Source: Bacteroidales bacterium
Lineage (GTDB): Bacteria > Bacteroidota > Bacteroidia > Bacteroidales > JAADJA01
NCBI GenBank assembly: GCA_029933495.1
Contig: JAOZOC010000185.1
Location: 1 to 6,660, forward strand
Direction: 5' to 3'
Length of the DNA stretch: 6,660 nt
This document shows, one piece after another, positions 1 to 5,524 of this stretch (position 1 is the stretch's first letter; every line of letters starts with the position of its first letter). The translations under genes were made by a program, and so were the position numbers. The notes beneath the pieces are model-generated. The model had not been told where the DNA came from and ran no database searches. It was given only the letters and a program-made list of their open reading frames with translations.

Positions 1-244
1 AGAAAACACAAAAAATGAAAATTTCAACAATGAAACGTTTTACAACAGAGATGAGAAAGTTCCCAAACCTCAAAAAAGCAATAATGATGGTAATATTTGG
101 GGAGGGCTGATTCTTATCACTTTGGGTGTTATATTTTTAATTGACAGATTTGTCCCCAATATTGATTTCGGCGATCTGTGGCCTGTAATACTTATTGCAA
201 TCGGAGCTATCCTCATTATGAAAAGCTATAAAAATCAAAAATAA
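1..244 (+). CDS. C-terminal part of a LiaI/LiaF-type (DUF5668-like) membrane protein, 5' end outside window
   Basis: The frame whose first full codon is at base 2 is open from the left edge to a TAA at 242-244, giving 80 visible residues and no start. The first 30 or so residues are a hydrophilic Asn/Lys-rich linker. Two hydrophobic helices follow, at about visible residues 32-47 (starting WGGLILITLGV) and 59-73 (LWPVILIAIGAILI), joined by a short loop and closed by a basic tail (KSYKNQK). The W-G-x-x-L-I-x-x-G and L-W-P-x-x-L-I-x-x-G pattern is typical of the LiaI/LiaF-like transmembrane module, so the protein sits in the inner membrane. In Bacteroidota this module often follows an N-terminal PspC domain; that is an inference here because the N-terminus is not visible. 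The stop is only 6 bases before the next ATG, so the two genes are almost certainly co-transcribed. The likely role is envelope-stress sensing or membrane homeostasis; the exact function is unknown. Confidence 0.75.
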   Translation, partial: ENTKNENFNNETFYNRDEKVPKPQKSNNDGNIWGGLILITLGVIFLIDRFVPNIDFGDLWPVILIAIGAILIMKSYKNQK

Positions 245-250
245 ATTATC

Positions 251-1168
251 ATGAAAAACAGAGATATTTTTTGGGGCGTTGTCCTTATGATTGTTGGAGG
301 ACTTATTGCTCTTCGTAATTTTGATATTTTCTATTTCTCCTGGAGGTCTTTATTTAGTCTTTGGCCATTTCTGCTAATATTTTGGGGTATTGCAATCATT
401 CCGGTTAAATATCCCATTAAAATGTCGCTTACAATTGTAACTGTGATAATAGCAATTGTGGTGCTCATCAATTCCCCTGTTCGTCACAATAACTGGAGAT
501 TTTGGGATTACAATGATTTTACTGAAGAAGTTGATTATCAGGATGATGAAATTAATGAACAACAACTATCAGAAAAATATTCTTCAGATATTACAAAGGC
601 AAAATTAAAACTTGAAGCTGCTGCCGGGAAATTCAGAATAAACGGCTCCACCAGCAAACTCTTTGATTTTGAAAATAAAGGAAGCGGAATTTATATAGTT
701 ACTACCGAAACCGAAGATGGGATACCAAATATTAACATTGAAAACAAACGCACACACTTTAGAAACGGTGATAATTCAAATGACTCCTGGCTTGCATTAA
801 ATACCGAACCCGTGTGGGATATTGATATTGATGCCGGTGCCGCATCCCTTGATATTGACCTTTCAGGACACAAAATTGAAAAACTTGATATTGACGGAGG
901 TGCTGCCGGAATCAAAATAAAGATTGGCAAGAGGATCAATAAAACAGCCATAAAAATTAATGCCGGCGCTTCAGGTATTAAAATCAGAATCCCCTATGAA
1001 TCTGCTTGTGAGGTGAGAGCGACAACTGTCCTGTCATCACTTGATCTGGATGATTTTGATAAAATAGGTAATGATTTATACCAGACACCGAATTTCTCTG
1101 ACACAACAAATCAAATATTTATAAATATTGATGCTGCTGTTTCGGGACTAAAAATTATCAGGTATTAA
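251..1168 (+). CDS. LiaF-like membrane protein: N-terminal LiaI-type helices plus C-terminal beta-repeat (toastrack, DUF2154/DUF4097-like) domain
   Basis: This complete 305-residue protein starts at the first ATG after the preceding stop; no Shine-Dalgarno is visible. The N-terminus has hydrophobic segments at about residues 7-21, 36-52 and 57-75. The first two repeat the FWG...G...L / LWP..LI..G pattern of the upstream protein. An acidic linker (about 83-110, rich in D, E and Y) leads into a soluble domain (about 115-305) built of recurring beta-strand units of the form I-(D/N)-(A/G)-(G/A)-A-(S/A)-G-(I/L)-K-I, with clear copies near residues 191, 213, 236 and 292. This layout matches LiaF-type and DUF4097-like proteins. 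In Firmicutes LiaF is a membrane regulator that restrains the LiaRS two-component system, but no histidine kinase or response regulator is visible here, so a LiaF role cannot be transferred directly. The gene probably forms an operon with the upstream one. The architecture is secure; the biochemical role is not known. Confidence 0.8.
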   Translation: MKNRDIFWGVVLMIVGGLIALRNFDIFYFSWRSLFSLWPFLLIFWGIAIIPVKYPIKMSLTIVTVIIAIVVLINSPVRHNNWRFWDYNDFTEEVDYQDDEINEQQLSEKYSSDITKAKLKLEAAAGKFRINGSTSKLFDFENKGSGIYIVTTETEDGIPNINIENKRTHFRNGDNSNDSWLALNTEPVWDIDIDAGAASLDIDLSGHKIEKLDIDGGAAGIKIKIGKRINKTAIKINAGASGIKIRIPYESACEVRATTVLSSLDLDDFDKIGNDLYQTPNFSDTTNQIFINIDAAVSGLKIIRY

Positions 1169-1351
1169 TCAATTTATTATTTATTCGGAATTCAAACAGG
1201 CTCACTAAACCGTAAAAAAAGAGTGAGTATTTAAAAAAAAGCTTCATACGCATTAATATTTTCTATTCCTTTGTTTTTTGGTTACAACTAAAATCGGGTT
1301 TCCGTTGTCATTTTATTGAGATTCGGTTTTCTATAGTTTAAAAAGCTTTGT
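1169..1351. other. AT-rich intergenic gap before the TonB-dependent receptor; no clear gene
   Basis: This 183-base gap separates the membrane-protein pair from the receptor gene and presumably holds the end of one transcript and the start of the next. A weak hairpin can be drawn from CTCACT (1201-1206) and AGTGAG (1222-1227) with a 15-base A-rich loop. It lacks a following T run, so it is not a convincing terminator. TTGTCA at 1305-1310 and TATAGT at 1332-1337 resemble promoter hexamers, but they are 21 bases apart and do not fit the Bacteroidota TAnnTTTG element, so no promoter is called. No Shine-Dalgarno precedes the receptor ATG at 1352. I see no small ORF, tRNA or known riboswitch here. 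Confidence 0.4.
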
Positions 1352-3679
1352 ATGAAGAAAATATTACTGTTTTTATTATTTCTCATTATATATTCTTTAT
1401 TCTCTTTACAGAGTGCATTTTCGCAATATGCAACAGTACGAGGATTCGTTTATGAAAAGGAGACGGGAGAGCCTGTAATATTTACCAATGTTTACATGTA
1501 CAAAACAACCTATGGTGCTGCAACAGATGTAAATGGATATTTTGCTATTTCAAAAATTCCACCCGGTAGCTATACATTAATGGTAACATATCTTGGATTC
1601 GATACGCTTAAGATAGACATTACACTAAAACAAGATGATATACTCACCAGGAAACTCTACCTCAAAAAAGGAGCTTATGTACTGGAACAGGTACAGATTT
1701 CTGCAGCACGCCAGGAGGCAAGGACAGAAACAAATACTTCTGTAGTAAAAATTACACCAAAACAGATAAAGCATCTTCCATCAGTGGGTGGTCAACCTGA
1801 TTTTGCCCAGTACCTTCAGGTTATTCCGGGAGTTGTTTTCACAGGCGACCAGGGTGGTCAGCTCTACATTCGGGGAGGTACGCCAATACAAAATAAGGTA
1901 CTGCTCGATGGAATGACAATATACAATCCGTTTCACTCAATAGGTTTATTTTCAGTATTTGAGACTGATATACTCCGTAATGCCGATGTTTATACAGGTG
2001 GATTCGGTGCTGAATATGGTGGGCGAATTTCTTCGGTAATGGATATTACAACAAGAGATGGAAACAAAAAACGTTTTGCAGGCAAGGTGGGTGCAAGCAC
2101 ATTCGGTGCAACTCTTTTGATCGAAGGCCCTATCAGTAAACAAAAAGAGGGAAAAGGCGGAAGCTCTTCATTTCTTCTATCAGCAAAAAATTCATATCTG
2201 GAGCAAAGTTCAAAAATATTTTATGATTATGCTAATGAAGACGGACTACCGTTTAATTATACCGATTTATATGGCAAAATATCGCTTTCAGGGGCGAATG
2301 GGAGTAATATAAACTTTTTTGGATTTAATTTTTCTGACAGAGTTAATCAATACCACGCCCTTGCTGATTACCACTGGAATTCTTATGGCGGAGGTATGAC
2401 CTTTCTGGTAATTCCTGGCAAATCACCAGTCCTAATCGAAGGCCATCTTGCATATTCAAGTTATAAAATATCTTTGGAAGAAGTCAACAGGCCTGCGCGA
2501 ACAAGCTCAATAAATGGATTTAATCTTGGTTTTGACTTTAGTTATTTTGTTGGAAAAGACGTCATAAAATACGGATTTGAAATATCGGGATTCAAAACTG
2601 ATTATTTCTTCTATAACTCAATTGGGACAAAAATTAATTATACCCAAAATACAACTGAAATAGGAGCATTTGTAAAATATAAAAAAACAGCAGGCAAATG
2701 GCTTATTGAGCCCAGTTTAAGAGTGCAGTGGTATGCCTCATTATCCAGTGGCACAATCGAACCCCGCCTAGCATTAAAATATAGTATCAATGACCAGCTG
2801 CGGTTGAAATTTGCCGGTGGATTTTACTCGCAAAACCTGATCGCAACTACATCAGACAGAGATGTTGTTAATCTGTTTTACGGTTTTCTTTCAGCTCCTG
2901 AGAGCTTGCCTAAGACATTTGACGGTAAAGATATTACAAATAAGTTACAAAAATCTCAGCATGCGATTCTTGGTCTGGAATACGATATTTCAAGAAATAT
3001 TACTATAAATATTGAAGGATACTACAAAAACTTTCCCCAGTTGATAAATATCAACAGGCAAAAGCTATTTAATGAAAATGACTTCCCTGAGATGCCTGAT
3101 CTTCTTGTGAAAGATTTTATTATTGAGAATGGATATGCAACAGGAGCCGATTTCACATTGAAATTCGATGAAAAAAGACTCTATATATGGGCTGTTTACT
3201 CATTGGGATACGTAATAAGAAGGTACGAGCAACTTGATGGCTCACTTGCCGAATACAGGCCCAACTTCGATAGAAGGCATAATATCAACCTGATCTTCAC
3301 TTATATACTCGGTGCAAAATATGACTGGGAAGTAAATGCAAGATGGAATTATGGTACAGGATTCCCTTTTACACAGACTCAGGGGTTTTATCCACAGAAT
3401 AACTTTGAAAATGGTATTTATACTGACTACACAACAACCAATGAAGATTTGGGAATTTTATATGGTGACCTGAATACGGGTCAATTGTCACCATATTATC
3501 GTGTCGATATAGGTGCAAAAAAAACAATTACCTTCAGTGCTCATACAAAACTGGAAATATTAGCAAGCATAACCAACATGTTTAATACTGAAAATATCTT
3601 CTATATTGATAGAATATCAGGAGAAAGAATTTATCAACTTCCCATTATGCCGAGTCTTGGAGTTAACTTATATTTCTAA
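1352..3679 (+). CDS. TonB-dependent outer-membrane receptor with carboxypeptidase-regulatory-like domain
   Basis: This complete 775-residue protein is an outer-membrane active transporter, expected to import a ligand using energy passed on by TonB-ExbBD. Residues 1-25 form a signal peptide: basic MKK, a long Leu/Ile/Phe core, and a likely cleavage site around AFSQ. Residues about 27-110 (VRGFVYEKETGEPV...TDVNGYFAISKIPPGSYTL) are a CarboxypepD_reg-like beta-sandwich, common in Bacteroidota receptors. The plug lies at about 125-235, with QLYIRGG, VLLDGM and YTGGFGAEYGGRIS as its hallmarks. The rest is a barrel of alternating aromatic-rich strands ending in an aromatic C-terminus (GVNLYF), the usual signal for barrel assembly. 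At 775 residues it is shorter than typical SusC proteins (about 1000), and no susD-like gene follows, so it is probably not a glycan-utilisation SusCD pair. There is no N-terminal STN signalling domain. The substrate cannot be read from sequence; siderophore, cofactor, metal and peptide ligands all remain possible. Confidence 0.92.
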   Translation: MKKILLFLLFLIIYSLFSLQSAFSQYATVRGFVYEKETGEPVIFTNVYMYKTTYGAATDVNGYFAISKIPPGSYTLMVTYLGFDTLKIDITLKQDDILTRKLYLKKGAYVLEQVQISAARQEARTETNTSVVKITPKQIKHLPSVGGQPDFAQYLQVIPGVVFTGDQGGQLYIRGGTPIQNKVLLDGMTIYNPFHSIGLFSVFETDILRNADVYTGGFGAEYGGRISSVMDITTRDGNKKRFAGKVGASTFGATLLIEGPISKQKEGKGGSSSFLLSAKNSYLEQSSKIFYDYANEDGLPFNYTDLYGKISLSGANGSNINFFGFNFSDRVNQYHALADYHWNSYGGGMTFLVIPGKSPVLIEGHLAYSSYKISLEEVNRPARTSSINGFNLGFDFSYFVGKDVIKYGFEISGFKTDYFFYNSIGTKINYTQNTTEIGAFVKYKKTAGKWLIEPSLRVQWYASLSSGTIEPRLALKYSINDQLRLKFAGGFYSQNLIATTSDRDVVNLFYGFLSAPESLPKTFDGKDITNKLQKSQHAILGLEYDISRNITINIEGYYKNFPQLININRQKLFNENDFPEMPDLLVKDFIIENGYATGADFTLKFDEKRLYIWAVYSLGYVIRRYEQLDGSLAEYRPNFDRRHNINLIFTYILGAKYDWEVNARWNYGTGFPFTQTQGFYPQNNFENGIYTDYTTTNEDLGILYGDLNTGQLSPYYRVDIGAKKTITFSAHTKLEILASITNMFNTENIFYIDRISGERIYQLPIMPSLGVNLYF

Positions 3680-3695
3680 GTTGCAAATCCAATAA

Positions 3696-4670
3696 TTATG
3701 CTTCTGCTTTAAACTCCTTCACAGCTTCAATCAACGCAGGAAGAACTTTTTGAGCATCTCCGATAACTCCATAATCAGCGGCTTCAAATATTGGTGCATC
3801 CTTGTCCGTATTTATTGCCACAATGAATTTTGAAGAACTTACGCCGGCAAGATGCTGAATTGCCCCGGAAATACCGGCAGCAATATATAGGTTCGGAGCT
3901 ATAATTTTCCCTGTTTGGCCAGTATGTTCACTATGAGGTCTCCAGCCTTCATCAGAAACCGGGCGCGAACATGCAGTAGCACCTCCTAGCAGTTCAGCAA
4001 GCTCTTCAATTGGTCCCCAATTTTCAGCACTTTTCAAACCTCGTCCACCCGAAATAACTATCTCGGCATCTGTAAGCAGCACTTTTCCGGTCACTTTTGA
4101 AATTTCTTTTACTTCTGTTCTAAAATCATTGTCAGATAATTCAGGAGTGAATGCTTCTATCTCAGAACTGCCGCCAGACTCAATAATTCCAAACGAATTT
4201 TGAAAAAGGGTCAGAACCTTCATGTTAGAATTGATCTTCACATTAGCAAAAGCCTTTCCTGTAAACGCCTTTTTCTTAACAACAAAAGGATCAGTTGAAG
4301 ATGGTAAAGCAGCAACTCCTGAAGCAAGGCCGGCCTTTAATCTTACCGAAATACGCGGAGCTAACGCCTTACCGCTATTATTATTAGAAAGAACAATTAC
4401 AGTGGCATCTTCCTTTTCGGCTGTCTGGGCAATTACTGATGTATAAGCAGAATTAACAAGATTTTTAACCCTGTTATCTTCTACCTTAAGAATTTTTTCA
4501 GCACCATAATCTCCCAATTTTTTTAATTCGTCTTCTTCAACATTACCTATTGATAATGCAATTGTTGAAGTGCCAAGCATTTTGGCAATTTCATGAGCAT
4601 AAGAGACTAATTCAAAACTAAGTTTCTTGAATTTCCCGTCCCAATTTTCTGTATATACTAATACTGACAT
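3696..4670 (-). CDS. etfA: Electron transfer flavoprotein, alpha subunit
   Basis: EtfA pairs with EtfB to make the soluble FAD-carrying electron carrier that takes electrons from acyl-CoA dehydrogenases. The 324-residue length is normal for bacterial EtfA. The N-terminal half (about 1-190) is the Rossmann-like domain that packs on EtfB. The C-terminal FAD domain (about 195-320) is well conserved: SGGRGLKS (207-214), SRPVSDEGW with the flavin-site Arg at 236, GQTGK (251-255), and the signature LYIAAGISGAIQHLAG (261-276) through INTDKDAPIFEAADYGV. The Arg, Thr (253) and His (273) that contact the flavin in characterised ETFs are all present, so the subunit should bind FAD. It starts 20 bases downstream of the etfB stop with no visible Shine-Dalgarno, and it is the last gene of the leftward transcript. 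Its stop faces the receptor's stop across 16 bases. I see no sign of damage. Confidence 0.96.
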   Translation of the reverse strand: MSVLVYTENWDGKFKKLSFELVSYAHEIAKMLGTSTIALSIGNVEEDELKKLGDYGAEKILKVEDNRVKNLVNSAYTSVIAQTAEKEDATVIVLSNNNSGKALAPRISVRLKAGLASGVAALPSSTDPFVVKKKAFTGKAFANVKINSNMKVLTLFQNSFGIIESGGSSEIEAFTPELSDNDFRTEVKEISKVTGKVLLTDAEIVISGGRGLKSAENWGPIEELAELLGGATACSRPVSDEGWRPHSEHTGQTGKIIAPNLYIAAGISGAIQHLAGVSSSKFIVAINTDKDAPIFEAADYGVIGDAQKVLPALIEAVKEFKAEA

Positions 4671-4690
4671 AATTTCAAATTTTAAATGTT

Positions 4691-5440
4691 TTAAATCACT
4701 TTGGCTTCAGTGTGCAATAATACTACAAGTTCCTTAACATTTTCAGGATCAATCATTTTGCAAGCTGCTTTAGCAGGAGGCAATTCATAACTGACATATT
4801 CAGTCATTGGAGCAACCTCTGCCGGCTCAATAACATTCAATGGTTTTTTACGTGCCATCATAATACCCCTCATCGAAGGAATACGTGGCTCAAGAGCAAT
4901 ACCCTTTTGAACTATAGCAACAAATGGTAGTTGCGAAGTCATAACTTCTGAACCTCCGTCAATCTCACGTTTTACTACCACCTCACCATTCTCAATATCC
5001 AGTGATGATACAGCAGAAACAGAAGGTAATCCAAGAAATTCCGCAACCATTCCGCCAACAGCAGAACCGTTATAGTCGCTTGATTCTATTCCTGCAATGA
5101 TAATGTCATAGCCCTCATCTTTAACAGCATCGGCAATCAGATTTGCCACTTCATAAGCATCTTCAGACTCGGCATTTACTCTGATGGCATCATCAGCACC
5201 AATTGCAAGGGCTTTTCTAATAGTAGGCTCCACACTCTTTGAGCCTACAGTTATTACACTAACCTTTTCAACAGCACCACCAGATGACTCTTTCAACTGA
5301 AGAGCACGAGTGAGCGCAAGTTCGTCCCAGGGATTGATAATCCACTGCACACCGTTTGTGTCGAATTTAGTGTTGTCGTCAACAAACCTGATTTTAGTGG
5401 TTGTATCAGGCACGTTGCTTATACAAATCAGTATTTTCAT
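4691..5440 (-). CDS. etfB: Electron transfer flavoprotein, beta subunit
   Basis: This 249-residue protein is the EtfB partner of the following EtfA. Family landmarks are the N-terminal strand MKILICISNVPDTT, INPWDELALTRALQLKE (35-51), IGADDAIRV (80-88), REIDGGSEV (158-166), and the recognition-loop region EPRIPSMRGIMMARKKP (184-200), which in known ETFs docks onto the partner dehydrogenase. The nucleotide-site loop (G117 to G130, with SDYNGSAVGG at 121-130) aligns without gaps to the AMP-binding loop of canonical EtfB, but its usual Q-T/V-G is A-V-G here. Some Bacteroidota may share this change. The N-terminal VPDT occurs in several ETF groups; sequence alone does not tell whether this ETF bifurcates electrons. 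The gene lies between the upstream acyl-CoA dehydrogenase and etfA. A likely promoter lies just upstream, in the 84-base gap. The start codon is preceded by an AT-rich leader with no Shine-Dalgarno. Confidence 0.96.
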   Translation of the reverse strand: MKILICISNVPDTTTKIRFVDDNTKFDTNGVQWIINPWDELALTRALQLKESSGGAVEKVSVITVGSKSVEPTIRKALAIGADDAIRVNAESEDAYEVANLIADAVKDEGYDIIIAGIESSDYNGSAVGGMVAEFLGLPSVSAVSSLDIENGEVVVKREIDGGSEVMTSQLPFVAIVQKGIALEPRIPSMRGIMMARKKPLNVIEPAEVAPMTEYVSYELPPAKAACKMIDPENVKELVVLLHTEAKVI

Positions 5441-5473
5441 ATCTATTAATTTTTATATTTATGTCCTTTTGGC

Positions 5474-5499
5474 GCAAAGTTATAAAAAAAATACTTTGC
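5474..5499. repeat. Inverted repeat overlapping the etfBA promoter (possible operator)
   Basis: GCAAAGT (5474-5480) and ACTTTGC (5493-5499) are perfect 7-base inverted arms separated by a 12-base A/T-only spacer, placing the arm centres 19 bases (nearly two helical turns) apart. One arm overlaps most of the proposed -7 element. An 8-base palindrome, TGCATGCA (5497-5504), abuts and overlaps the other arm. The T run (minus strand) falls in the spacer rather than after the stem, so this does not look like an intrinsic terminator for the dehydrogenase gene. Binding by a dimeric repressor is one reading. Coincidence in an AT-rich gap is another. Confidence 0.35.
5475..5482 (-). promoter_or_regulatory. 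Probable Bacteroidota -7 promoter element for etfBA
   Basis: Read on the minus strand, these bases are TAACTTTG, a full match to the Bacteroidota -7 consensus TAnnTTTG. It lies 34 bases before the etfB ATG, which would give a leader of roughly 25-30 bases. No clean TTTG -33 box sits at the expected distance; only TATG/CATG-like bases are there, separated from the -7 element by a T-rich tract. The match and its position are seen directly; promoter activity is inferred. It suggests that etfBA can be expressed apart from the upstream acyl-CoA dehydrogenase gene. Confidence 0.55.
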
Positions 5500-5524
5500 A
5501 TGCATAGCATTTTTAAATTTTTCA

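Noticed and set aside
374..951. Minus-strand open frames at 374-565 and 691-951.
   Set aside because: They lie inside the well-supported LiaF-like gene on the opposite strand and encode no recognisable domain; shadows of the real frame.
1201..1227. CTCACT/AGTGAG hairpin as a terminator for the membrane-protein pair.
   Set aside because: A six-pair stem with a 15-base loop, followed by TATTTAAAAAAAA rather than a T run; too weak to call.
1305..1337. TTGTCA and TATAGT as a promoter for the receptor gene.
   Set aside because: The 21-base spacing is wrong for a sigma-70-type promoter and the downstream box does not match TAnnTTTG; it would also leave a leader under 10 bases.
1242..1357. CTTCATAC (1242-1249) is the reverse complement of GTATGAAG (1350-1357), which spans the receptor start codon, suggesting a start-sequestering RNA fold.
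   Set aside because: Only 8 pairs across a loop of about 100 bases, with no extension; matches of this length arise by chance in an AT-rich gap of this size, and nothing else resembles a riboswitch or attenuator.
4222..4446. Plus-strand open frame of 74 codons inside etfA.
   Set aside because: Antisense to a conserved EtfA coding region with no independent support.
5310..5507. Plus-strand open frame of 65 codons across the etfB start and the gap upstream.
   Set aside because: Mostly antisense to etfB; the product shows no recognisable domain and the frame crosses the promoter region.
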